This document shows, in pieces, positions 13,902-20,974 of a stretch of DNA of 20,974 nt. Below the pieces are notes generated by a model. It was not told the origin of the DNA. It was given only the letters and a program-made list of their open reading frames with translations, and did no database searches. The first letter of the stretch is position 1, and each line of letters starts with the position of its first letter. A program made the position numbers and the translations under genes. Source of the DNA: Streptococcus oralis. Its GTDB lineage: Bacteria > Bacillota > Bacilli > Lactobacillales > Streptococcaceae. The stretch covers positions 1 to 20,974 of the forward strand of contig CALHBZ010000295.1 in the NCBI GenBank assembly GCA_937930605.1. The letters are read 5' to 3'.

Positions 13902-15890
13902 ATGTTCCGATTAACCAATAAGTTAGCGGTTTCCAACTTAATCAAAAACCGCAAACTCTACTACCCCTTTGCTTTAGCTGTTCTCTTGGCTGTGACCATC
14001 ACTTATCTCTTTTACTCATTGACCCTTAACCCTAATATTGGCAAGATTCGAGGGGGAGAGACTATCTCCATGACGCTCGGCCTTGGTATGGTGATTGTCA
14101 CTATTGCCTCAGCCATCATCGTCTTTTATGCCAATAGTTTTGTCATGAAAAACCGTTCCAAGGAACTAGGGATTTATGGCATGTTGGGATTAGAAAAACG
14201 CCATTTGATCAGCATGGTTTTTAAAGAGCTTCTTATTTTTGGTTCCTTAACCTTGACAGCTGGACTTGGCTTAGGAGCTCTCTTTGATAAGCTAATCTTT
14301 GCTCTGCTTCTGAAGCTAATGAATATGAAGGTGGAGCTCGTAGCAACTTTTCAACCAATTGTCTTTATACTAGTTCTCATCGTTTTTGGCGCTATTTTCC
14401 TAGGTTTGATTTTTATCAATGCCTTTCGCATAGCCCGCATGAATGCCCTTCAGCTCTCTCGTGAAAAAGCCAGTGGTGAGAAAAAAGGACGTTTCTTAGG
14501 TCTTCAAACCATTCTAGGTTTGATTAGTATGGGAGCTGGCTATTTCCTAGCAGTTACCGTTGAAAATCCACTTAATGCTGTGCTGATTTTCTTTGTAGCG
14601 GTCTTACTGGTAATCTTTGGTACCTATCTCTTGTTCAATGCAGGGATTACAGTATTCCTACAAATCTTGAAGAAAAACAAGCGTTACTATTACCAACCTA
14701 ACAACATGATTTCTGTATCCAATCTCATTTTTCGTATGAAGAAAAATGCGGTTGGTCTGGCAACGATTGCTATTCTTTCAACCATGGTCTTGGTGACTAT
14801 GTCTGCTGCAACGAGTATCTTTAAAGGCTCTGAAACTTTCAAGAAAGTCATGAATCCACATGATTTTGGAATTACAGGACAGAATGTTGAAAAAGAAGAC
14901 ATAAATAAACTCCTAGACCAGTATGCTAGTGATAAGGGATTGACTGTTACAAAGAAAGAAGTCCTTACATACAGTAGCTTTGGTGTAGCAAACCAAGAAG
15001 GTACAAAATTAACCATTTTTGAGAAAGGTCAAAATCGTGTTCAACCGAAAACCGTTTTTATGGTCTTTGACCAAAAAGATTACGAGAATATGACGGGTCA
15101 GAAACTTGCACTTTCAGGAAAGGAAGTTGGATTGTTTACTAAAAACAAAGAACTTCAAGGACAGAAAGAACTGACTCTGAATGACCAGACCTATACAATA
15201 AAGGAAGAAATCAAAAAAGATTTTATTCTTGAACATGTCCCAAATCAGTACAATATTCTAACTTCGGACTATAACTATCTGGTTGTTCCTGACTTGAAAG
15301 CCTTTCTTGACCAGTATCCTAATTCTTCCATCTTTAATCAATACTACGGTGGTATGAACGTAACGGCTAGCGAGGAAGAGCAACTCAAGCTTGCCAATGA
15401 CTTTTCAAAATTCCTTAATAACTTTAATAGAGAATTAAACAAAGAGGGAAGCTATGTATATGGAAGCAATCTGGCTGATAGCAGTGCACAAATCAGTGCC
15501 CTCTATGGAGGTGTCTTCTTCATCGGTATCTTCCTCTCCATCATCTTTATGGTGGGAACAGTTCTTGTCATCTACTACAAACAAATCTCTGAAGGCTATG
15601 AAGACCGTGAACGCTTTATCATTTTGCAGAAGGTCGGACTCGATCAAAAGCAAATCAAGCAAACTATCAACAAACAGGTCCTAACTGTTTTCTTCCTCCC
15701 TTTGCTATTTGCTTTTCTACACCTTGCCTTTGCCTATCATATGCTTAGCCTCATCCTAAAAGTCATTGGCGTGCTAGATGCGACCATGATGTTGACCGTT
15801 ACATTGTCCATCTGTGCTATCTTCCTCATCGTCTACGTTTTGATCTTTATGATTACCTCAAGAAGCTATCGCAAGATTGTGCAAATGTAA
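13902..15890 (+). CDS. bceB: BceB-type ABC transporter permease
   Basis: A 662-residue FtsX-like permease with the BceB layout: one N-terminal segment (about residues 18-40), three segments in the first FtsX block (about 55-175), two more (about 200-250) and a further one near 285-305. A large extracellular domain of about 210 residues follows (roughly 310-520, polar and lysine-rich), then three C-terminal segments (about 525-655). That extracellular domain between segments 7 and 8 is the hallmark of BceB, used for peptide binding and for signalling to a BceS-type kinase. The family segment NRSKELGIYGMLGLEKRHL (about 82-100) is present. It is coupled to bceA by a one-base gap and ends at a strong terminator. 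Length is typical. Confidence 0.93.
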   Translation: MFRLTNKLAVSNLIKNRKLYYPFALAVLLAVTITYLFYSLTLNPNIGKIRGGETISMTLGLGMVIVTIASAIIVFYANSFVMKNRSKELGIYGMLGLEKRHLISMVFKELLIFGSLTLTAGLGLGALFDKLIFALLLKLMNMKVELVATFQPIVFILVLIVFGAIFLGLIFINAFRIARMNALQLSREKASGEKKGRFLGLQTILGLISMGAGYFLAVTVENPLNAVLIFFVAVLLVIFGTYLLFNAGITVFLQILKKNKRYYYQPNNMISVSNLIFRMKKNAVGLATIAILSTMVLVTMSAATSIFKGSETFKKVMNPHDFGITGQNVEKEDINKLLDQYASDKGLTVTKKEVLTYSSFGVANQEGTKLTIFEKGQNRVQPKTVFMVFDQKDYENMTGQKLALSGKEVGLFTKNKELQGQKELTLNDQTYTIKEEIKKDFILEHVPNQYNILTSDYNYLVVPDLKAFLDQYPNSSIFNQYYGGMNVTASEEEQLKLANDFSKFLNNFNRELNKEGSYVYGSNLADSSAQISALYGGVFFIGIFLSIIFMVGTVLVIYYKQISEGYEDRERFIILQKVGLDQKQIKQTINKQVLTVFFLPLLFAFLHLAFAYHMLSLILKVIGVLDATMMLTVTLSICAIFLIVYVLIFMITSRSYRKIVQM

Positions 15891-15926
15891 AAAAGATACC
15901 TCGATTTTTGTCGAGGTATTTCTTTT
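15891..15926. terminator. Bidirectional terminator between bceB and the VIT1-type gene
   Basis: A 9-bp stem (ATACCTCGA/TCGAGGTAT, loop TTTTTG) is extended by an AAAAG/CTTTT pairing across a small bulge, with T-rich flanks on both strands. It lies between convergent genes. Confidence 0.9.
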
Positions 15927-15929
15927 ATC

Positions 15930-16625
15930 TTAAATGCTAAAGAGTTGTCCAAATAGGTAAGTCACTCCCATAGTCAGAAGTCCGATACAGAGGTTGCGGA
16001 TCATAGCTATTTTCGTAGGAGCCTTGCCTAGTTTAGCACTAGTATAGCCGGTGATGAGAAGGGAAAGGGCAACGATAAAAACAGTAGCAGGGATCCGAAA
16101 GTCACTTGGAAAAACTGTAATCGAAAGCATAGGAGGAAGACTTCCTAATACAAAAGCAATAAAGCTAGAGATAGCAGCATGCCAAGGATTGGTAAACTCT
16201 TCGTACTCTATTCCATACTTTTCCTCGACCAAGGCTTTGAGAGGATTTTTCAAAAAGGCCTTGTTGGTCAAGAGTTGGGCTGATGTTTCACACTCACCAT
16301 TTTGAAGGTAAGTAGCATAGAGGGATTGTTTTGCAGATTCGATGTCTTTGTCCAAGAGTAATTGCTCTCTAGCGACAGCGGCTTCTTCCGTGTCTTTCTG
16401 AGTGGATACAGAGACATATTCGCCACCTGCCATAGAAAAAGCACCAGCGAGGATAGCGGCTAGCCCAGATAAAAAGATAATCCAGATATTGCTCGTCGCA
16501 CTAGCAACACCGATAACGACTCCAGCAATGGAAATAATCCCATCATTGGCACCGAGAACGCCCGCGCGCAGGATATTGAGTCGTCCTGCAAAGTTTGCAT
16601 CAAATTCATGTTTTATTTCTGTCAT
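15930..16625 (-). CDS. VIT1/CCC1-family metal ion transporter
   Basis: A 231-residue membrane protein of the VIT1/CCC1 family, which moves iron or manganese across membranes. The first membrane segment carries LRAGVLGANDGIISIAGVVIG (key pattern GANDG, about residues 22-26). The second ends in the family motif SMAGGEYVSVSTQKD (about 63-77), where acidic residues line the metal path. A hydrophilic loop of about 70 residues with a Cys and several Glu follows (the metal-binding domain region), then three hydrophobic segments (about 143-230). This is the usual five-segment fold. AAAGGAG before the ATG and a TATAAT box (+ 16645-16650) support the start. It stands alone on the minus strand, convergent to bceAB. 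Metal specificity is not readable here. Confidence 0.92.
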   Translation of the reverse strand: MTEIKHEFDANFAGRLNILRAGVLGANDGIISIAGVVIGVASATSNIWIIFLSGLAAILAGAFSMAGGEYVSVSTQKDTEEAAVAREQLLLDKDIESAKQSLYATYLQNGECETSAQLLTNKAFLKNPLKALVEEKYGIEYEEFTNPWHAAISSFIAFVLGSLPPMLSITVFPSDFRIPATVFIVALSLLITGYTSAKLGKAPTKIAMIRNLCIGLLTMGVTYLFGQLFSI

Positions 16626-16644
16626 AGTTCTCTCCTTTCACTCC

Positions 16645-16673
16645 ATTATAGAGAAGAGAGAAGGGGAATACAA
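16645..16673 (-). promoter_or_regulatory. Promoter of the VIT1-type gene
   Basis: On the minus strand TTGTAT (+ 16668-16673), a 17-bp spacer and TATAAT (+ 16645-16650) precede AAAGGAG and the ATG at 16625. Confidence 0.65.
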
Positions 16674-16796
16674 ACTTCTTAAACTATCTGAAAAAAGTTC
16701 TACGATTCTAATTTTTATGCCCTTTGAAATTTTATTTAAAAGGAACTGCAATACAATAGCCAATCCTACTGTACTAGTCCTTTTTCAGTTTATCTA

Positions 16797-16805
16797 TGGT
16801 ATAAT
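16797..16805 (+). promoter_or_regulatory. Extended -10 promoter of the HAD-HAD-ftsY operon
   Basis: TGGTATAAT is a perfect extended -10, predicting a transcript start near 16812 and a leader of about 30 bases. Its position excludes the long upstream extension of the first HAD frame. Confidence 0.75.
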
Positions 16806-16842
16806 AGAAGGTAGATTTATCAATTGGAGTATGAAGGATTTT

Positions 16843-17634
16843 ATGATTAAACTTGTAGCAACCGATATGGATGGAACCTTTCTTGACGGAGAGGGGCGGT
16901 TTGATATGGAACGCCTCAAAAATTTGCTTGTTTCCTACAAGGAAAAGGGGATTTATTTTGCTGTGGCTTCGGGTCGCGGTATCTTGTCGCTGAAAAAGCT
17001 ATTTGCGGATGTACGTGATGAAGTGATTTTTATAGCTGAAAATGGGAGCTATGTTGAGTTTCATGGTGAGGATATGTACGAGGCTACTATGTCTCGGGAC
17101 TTTTACTTGAGCACTTTTGAAGCTTTAAAGCAATCGCCTTATTTTGATGAAAGTAAAATGCTGCTGACGGGCAAAAAAGCTTGTTATGTGTTGGATACAG
17201 TCGATGAGACCTATCTCATGATTAGTCGTCACTACAATGAGAATATTCAAAAAGTAGCGAGTTTGGAAGATATCAGAGATGAGATTTTTAAATTCACTAC
17301 TAACTTTACTGAAGAAACGATAGAAGCTGGTGAGGCATGGGTCAACGAAAATGTTCCTGGTGTTAAAGCCATGACAACAGGTTTTGAATCCATCGATATT
17401 GTCTTGGACTATGTTGATAAGGGTGTGGCTATAGTTGAGCTGGCAAAAAAACTTGGTCTGACCATGGATCAGGTTATGGCGTTTGGAGATAACCTCAATG
17501 ACCTTCACATGATGCAGGTTGTGGGGCATCCAATTGCACCTGAAAACGCGCGACCAGAGATTTTAGAATTAGCAGAGACAGTGATTGGTCACCATAAGGA
17601 CCAATCAGTGATGACTTACATGGAGGGCTTATAA
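16843..17634 (+). CDS. Cof-type HAD-superfamily phosphatase (first copy)
   Basis: A 263-residue cytosolic haloacid dehalogenase-family hydrolase of the Cof/IIB type. These proteins dephosphorylate sugar phosphates or similar metabolites. Motif I is VATDMDGTFLDG (catalytic Asp8 and Asp10), motif II lies in AVASGRG and motif IV is FGDNLNDLHMM near the C-terminus (about 211-221), with a cap domain in between. The frame is open back to 16402, but that part is antisense to the VIT1-type gene and contains the promoter, so it is not coding. I chose ATG 16843 (MIKLVATD), with GAAGGA just upstream; ATG 16831 (MKDFMIK) remains possible, but GGAG is only one base from it. The TAA stop overlaps the next ATG (TAATG). 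Confidence 0.9.
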   Translation: MIKLVATDMDGTFLDGEGRFDMERLKNLLVSYKEKGIYFAVASGRGILSLKKLFADVRDEVIFIAENGSYVEFHGEDMYEATMSRDFYLSTFEALKQSPYFDESKMLLTGKKACYVLDTVDETYLMISRHYNENIQKVASLEDIRDEIFKFTTNFTEETIEAGEAWVNENVPGVKAMTTGFESIDIVLDYVDKGVAIVELAKKLGLTMDQVMAFGDNLNDLHMMQVVGHPIAPENARPEILELAETVIGHHKDQSVMTYMEGL

Positions 17635-18452
17635 TGGCAGATATTAAATTGATTGCACTCGATTTGGATGGTACCTTGCTGACAACGGATAAAAAACTAA
17701 CAGATCGAACTAAGGCAGTCCTCAAAGTTGCGCGTGATCGTGACATTAAGGTCGTGCTGACAACGGGGCGTCCTCTGAAAGCTATGGATTTCTTTCTCAA
17801 GGAGTTGGGAACAGATGGACAGGAGGATGAGTACACCATCACCTTTAATGGAGGGCTTGTTCAGAAAAATACGGGGGAGATTCTCGATAAAACAGTCTTT
17901 TCAATCGACGATGTGGCACGATTGTACGAGGAAACTGAAAAACTAGGCTTGCCGTTAGATGCCATTTCAGAAGGAACAGTCTACCAAATCCAGTCGGACC
18001 AAGAAAGTCTCTATGCTAAGTTTAATCCAGCTCTGACTTTCGTGCCAGTCGCCTTTGAAGAGCTATCCAGTCAGATCACTTATAATAAATGTGTGACCGC
18101 CTTTGCCCAAGAACCTTTGGATGCAGCGATTCAACAGATTTCTCCAGAATTGTTTGACCAATATGAAATCTTCAAATCGCGTGAAATGCTATTGGAATGG
18201 TCACCGAAAAACGTCCATAAGGCAACAGGGTTAGCGAAATTAATTAAACACCTTGGAATAGACCAAAGTCAAGTTATGGCTTGTGGTGACGAGGCCAATG
18301 ACCTTTCTATGATTGAGTGGGCAGGTCTGGGAGTTGCTATGCAAAATGCAGTTCCTGCGGTTAAGGAAGTTGCCAATGTGATTACTCCCATGACCAACGA
18401 CGAGGAAGCCGTTGCCTGGGCTATTGAAGAATACGTGCTAAAGGAGAATTAG
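17634..18452 (+). CDS. Cof-type HAD-superfamily sugar-phosphatase (YidA-like, second copy)
   Basis: A 272-residue HAD hydrolase of the Cof/IIB type, close in layout to YidA sugar phosphatase. Motif I is LIALDLDGTLL (catalytic Asp9 and Asp11), motif II is VLTTGRP, the motif III lysine is probably in NVHKATGLAKL, and motif IV is CGDEANDLSMIEWAG. The GVAMQNAVPAVKEVAN segment is typical of the family end. It overlaps the stop of the first HAD gene by one base (TAATG), so translation is coupled, and ftsY follows after 3 bases. The two HAD proteins differ clearly in sequence, so this is not a recent tandem duplication. The same HAD-HAD-ftsY order occurs in pneumococcus as I recall. Substrate is unknown. 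Confidence 0.92.
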   Translation: MADIKLIALDLDGTLLTTDKKLTDRTKAVLKVARDRDIKVVLTTGRPLKAMDFFLKELGTDGQEDEYTITFNGGLVQKNTGEILDKTVFSIDDVARLYEETEKLGLPLDAISEGTVYQIQSDQESLYAKFNPALTFVPVAFEELSSQITYNKCVTAFAQEPLDAAIQQISPELFDQYEIFKSREMLLEWSPKNVHKATGLAKLIKHLGIDQSQVMACGDEANDLSMIEWAGLGVAMQNAVPAVKEVANVITPMTNDEEAVAWAIEEYVLKEN

Positions 18453-18455
18453 AAT

Positions 18456-19766
18456 ATGGGATTATTTGACCGTTTATTCGGGAAAAAAGAAGAGCCGAAA
18501 ATCGAAGATATTGTAAAAGAAGCTCTGGAAAATCTTGATTTGTCAGAAGAGGTTGAACCAACCCAAACAGCTGTCGAAGAAACTTCTCAGGAAGAGACTG
18601 CAGGGGACAAAGTCGAAGAAACTCTTGCTCAAGAAGAAATTCCTCAGGTGTCTACAGAAGAAGTGATTGAGCCAGAAGCAGTTGAGGAAAGGGCTCAAGA
18701 AGAGGTTGAGATAGAAGTTGATGAACCAGAGCAAAGCCAAGAGCCTGAAGAAGTTTTAGAAGAAGAGAGCCAAGAATCTCTAGAAACCAGAGAAGAGCTA
18801 GCTTCTGAAGTAGTAGAAGAAGAATATCCTCGAGTTGAAGAAACGGTTCAGGAAAAGTATGACCGCAGTCTCAAGAAAACGCGGACGGGATTCGGAGCTC
18901 GCTTGAATGCCTTCTTTGCTAACTTCCGCTCTGTCGATGAAAACTTCTTCGAAGAATTGGAAGAACTGCTCATCATGAGCGACGTCGGTGTGCAGGTCGC
19001 TTCGAACCTAACAGAAGAACTACGCTATGAAGCCAAATTAGAAAACGCTAAGAAACCTGACGCACTTCGCCGTGTCATTATCGAGAAATTGGTTGAGCTC
19101 TACGAAAAGGATGGGAACTATGATGAACAAATCCATTTCCAAGATGGTTTGACAGTTATGCTCTTTGTCGGAGTCAATGGTGTTGGAAAAACAACTTCTA
19201 TTGGGAAATTAGCTCATCGTTACAAACAAGCAGACAAGAAAGTCATGCTGGTTGCTGCGGATACCTTCCGTGCTGGAGCTGTTGCCCAGTTAGCAGAATG
19301 GGGCCGACGTGTGGATGTTCCTGTTGTGACGGGGCCTGAAAAGGCTGATCCAGCTAGTGTGGTCTTTGATGGGATGGAACGTGCTGTAGCAGAAGGGATT
19401 GATATCCTTATGATTGATACAGCAGGCCGTCTGCAAAACAAGGACAACCTCATGGCCGAGTTGGAAAAGATTGGCCGTATTATCAAACGTGTAGTCCCAG
19501 AGGCGCCACATGAAACCTTCCTGGCACTTGATGCTTCAACTGGACAAAATGCTTTGGTACAAGCGAAAGAATTTTCTAAAATTACCCCTGTTACTGGTAT
19601 TGTATTGACTAAGATAGATGGAACTGCTCGAGGTGGTGTCGTTCTGGCAATTCGAGAAGAACTCAATATCCCTGTAAAATTGATCGGTTTCGGTGAAAAA
19701 ATCGATGATATCGGTGAATTTAACTCTGAAAACTTTATGAAGGGTCTTTTAGAAGGCTTGATTTAA
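18456..19766 (+). CDS. ftsY: FtsY, signal recognition particle receptor GTPase
   Basis: A 436-residue FtsY, the membrane-associated SRP receptor that docks ribosome-nascent chain complexes for co-translational membrane insertion. The N-terminus starts with an amphipathic helix (MGLFDRLFGKKEE), followed by a very acidic A domain of about 110 residues, almost all Glu, Val, Gln, Ser and Thr. The N domain four-helix bundle starts near SLKKTRTGFGARLNAFF (about 138). In the G domain, G1 is GVNGVGKTTSIGK (about 239-251), followed by ADTFRAGAVAQLAEW, DTAGRLQNKDNLMAEL (about 321) and TKIDGTARGGV (about 384). AAAGGAG (18441-18447) overlaps the end of the HAD gene, supporting coupled expression. A terminator follows. 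Confidence 0.97.
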   Translation: MGLFDRLFGKKEEPKIEDIVKEALENLDLSEEVEPTQTAVEETSQEETAGDKVEETLAQEEIPQVSTEEVIEPEAVEERAQEEVEIEVDEPEQSQEPEEVLEEESQESLETREELASEVVEEEYPRVEETVQEKYDRSLKKTRTGFGARLNAFFANFRSVDENFFEELEELLIMSDVGVQVASNLTEELRYEAKLENAKKPDALRRVIIEKLVELYEKDGNYDEQIHFQDGLTVMLFVGVNGVGKTTSIGKLAHRYKQADKKVMLVAADTFRAGAVAQLAEWGRRVDVPVVTGPEKADPASVVFDGMERAVAEGIDILMIDTAGRLQNKDNLMAELEKIGRIIKRVVPEAPHETFLALDASTGQNALVQAKEFSKITPVTGIVLTKIDGTARGGVVLAIREELNIPVKLIGFGEKIDDIGEFNSENFMKGLLEGLI

Positions 19767-19779
19767 TAGAAAGTAAATA

Positions 19780-19810
19780 ATCCTGCAAGATACACTTGCA
19801 GGATATTTTT
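19780..19810. terminator. Terminator between ftsY and zwf
   Basis: A perfect 10-bp stem (ATCCTGCAAG/CTTGCAGGAT, loop ATACA) is followed by ATTTTT on the plus strand. On the minus strand the flank is AT-rich (TTATTTACTTT), so it may also serve zwf. Confidence 0.9.
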
Positions 19811-19811
19811 G

Positions 19812-20974
19812 TTATTCTAAACGACCTTCTTCACGATAGGCGATATCTGGTTGCCAAGTCCATTTAGCTCCAAACTTCTCTAATAAGTCAAAGCTGGCTT
19901 GTGGCCCCATACTTCCAGCTTTATAATCGTAGAGTGGAACTTCATTTTCTGCCCAGAGCTCTTCGATACGGTCAATCAATTTCCAAGAAGCACTCACCTC
20001 ATCCCAGTGGCTAAAGTTGGTAGAGTTATTGTTCAAGACATCGTAGATTAATTTCTCGTATGGATCTGGTGAAGCCCCAGTAGCAGTAGCATCTGTACGA
20101 TAATCTAAAGAACTTGGTGCCAGATTAAATTCCTCACCAACTTGTTTACCATTGAGGCTGAGAGAGAAGCCCTCTGTTGGCTGGATATAGATGGTTAAGA
20201 TATTTGGCGCCAATGGTTCTCCGAAGATAGAGTCCATTTGCTTAAAGACGATATTGACATGAGTTCCTTTTTCTGTCAGGCGTTTACCAGTACGGAAGAA
20301 GAAAGGAACGCCACGGAAACGATCGCTGTCTACAAAGAAGGCACCGGATGCAAAGGTTTCTGTTGTAGATTCTGGGTCGACATTTGGTTCGCTTCGATAG
20401 GAAATGTATTTCATGCCATCGATTTTGCCAGAGCGATATTGACCACGGATAAACTGTTCTTTCAGTTCTTCCTCAGTTGGATGATAGAGGTTTTTAAAGA
20501 CCTTTATCTTTTCAGCACGAATCTCATCCTTTGTAAAGCTAGCTGGTTTGTCCATGGCTAGAAGAGAGAGGAGTTGGAGAGTATGGTTCTGCACCATATC
20601 ACGAAGGGCACCAGATTGATCATAGTAGCCGCCGCGTTCTTCAACACCCAAGCGTTCCGCAAAGGTAATTTGAATATTATCGATGTGTTCGCGGTTCCAA
20701 ACATTCTCAAAGATCATGTTGGCAAAACGAACAGCAAAGATACTCTGAATCATCTCTTTACCTAGGTAATGGTCGATACGGTAGATTTGCTCCTCATCAA
20801 AGGCCGCTAGGAGATCTTCATTGAGTTTGCTAGCTGTTTCGTAGTCTGTACCAAATGGTTTCTCAACGATTAAGCGCTCAAAACCTTTGCCGTCGACGAT
20901 GTTTTCAGACTTAAGGTGTTTGGCAATGGTTCCAAAGAACTGAGGTGCCATAGACAAGAAGAAGAGCTTGTTGT
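19812..20974 (-). CDS. zwf: Glucose-6-phosphate 1-dehydrogenase (C-terminal part, start beyond window)
   Basis: About 387 C-terminal residues of glucose-6-phosphate dehydrogenase (full length about 490-500), the NADPH-producing first enzyme of the oxidative pentose phosphate pathway. The frame stays open to the right window edge (KLFFLSMAPQFFGTIAKHL), so the Rossmann-fold N-terminus lies outside. Visible landmarks are the ERLIVEKPFGTD segment, the active-site signature RIDHYLGKE (substrate-binding Lys and the catalytic His-containing pattern), NREHIDNIQITFAE, the FFFRTGKRLTEK segment and the C-terminal GSMGPQASFDLLEKFGAKW. All expected residues are present. It converges on ftsY across the terminator at 19780-19810. 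Its promoter is outside the window. Confidence 0.97.
   Translation of the reverse strand, partial: NKLFFLSMAPQFFGTIAKHLKSENIVDGKGFERLIVEKPFGTDYETASKLNEDLLAAFDEEQIYRIDHYLGKEMIQSIFAVRFANMIFENVWNREHIDNIQITFAERLGVEERGGYYDQSGALRDMVQNHTLQLLSLLAMDKPASFTKDEIRAEKIKVFKNLYHPTEEELKEQFIRGQYRSGKIDGMKYISYRSEPNVDPESTTETFASGAFFVDSDRFRGVPFFFRTGKRLTEKGTHVNIVFKQMDSIFGEPLAPNILTIYIQPTEGFSLSLNGKQVGEEFNLAPSSLDYRTDATATGASPDPYEKLIYDVLNNNSTNFSHWDEVSASWKLIDRIEELWAENEVPLYDYKAGSMGPQASFDLLEKFGAKWTWQPDIAYREEGRLE

Noticed and set aside
16402..16842. Long in-frame N-terminal extension of the first HAD gene (about 147 extra codons)
   Set aside because: It is antisense to the VIT1-type gene, lacks HAD sequence and contains the operon's promoter (TGGTATAAT, 16797-16805).
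17125..17529. 134-codon open frame antisense to the first HAD gene
   Set aside because: It overlaps a well-supported gene, shows no family features and has no promoter or SD.
19220..19666. 148-codon open frame antisense to ftsY
   Set aside because: It is a shadow of the highly conserved FtsY G domain, with serine/arginine/threonine-rich composition and no ribosome site.

Overview
This window is a low-GC Gram-positive chromosome segment that looks like a mitis-group Streptococcus (relatives of S. mitis, S. oralis and S. pneumoniae). The evidence is gene content and order: suf operon end, DegV-HU, tex-sprT-pspC, a BceAB transporter, and two HAD phosphatases followed by ftsY and then zwf on the opposite strand. 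Strong AAGGAG ribosome sites, TGnTATAAT extended -10 promoters and GC-stem/T-run terminators fit this too. The species cannot be fixed from the sequence alone. No tRNA, rRNA, CRISPR array or intact insertion sequence was seen.

Region 1 (1-1254) is the 3' part of sufB, then an unrecognised 189-aa gene, then a second copy of the last 70 bp of sufB and the terminator. The two sufB ends differ at five positions, all silent third codon positions. The 189-aa gene therefore looks like cargo that arrived with a foreign sufB 3' end and left the resident end stranded beside the original terminator. Region 2 (1276-5021) holds an amino-acid permease, a convergent YitT-type membrane protein, DegV (fatty-acid binding) and the nucleoid protein HU.

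Region 3 (5065-6953, minus strand) is a compact operon: a 43-aa acidic/lysine-rich small protein, an ArsP_1/YraQ-type permease and a DUF1980 (YcgQ-like) membrane protein, with abutting or overlapping reading frames. Divergent to it is tex, whose -10 box sits 6 bp from the start codon, so its mRNA is probably leaderless. sprT overlaps the end of tex, and a PspC-domain gene follows from its own promoter.

Region 4 (10009-15926) is the most accessory-looking part and has an envelope-stress/peptide-antibiotic flavour. On the minus strand is a DUF1430-type bacteriocin-associated membrane protein with its ABC ATPase, preceded by a leader with a promoter, an intrinsic terminator and an overlapping Shine-Dalgarno-sequestering hairpin. 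Divergent to it is a 36-aa ORF plus BceA and BceB, under a perfect dyad matching the BceR-type operator TNACA-N4-TGTAA. No sensor kinase or response regulator lies in the window, so control would act in trans.

Region 5 (15930-20974) contains a VIT1/CCC1-type metal transporter (minus), an operon of two Cof-type HAD phosphatases and ftsY (plus), and the C-terminal three quarters of zwf (minus), cut by the window edge. Most convergent gene pairs share a near-symmetrical terminator that can work in both directions.
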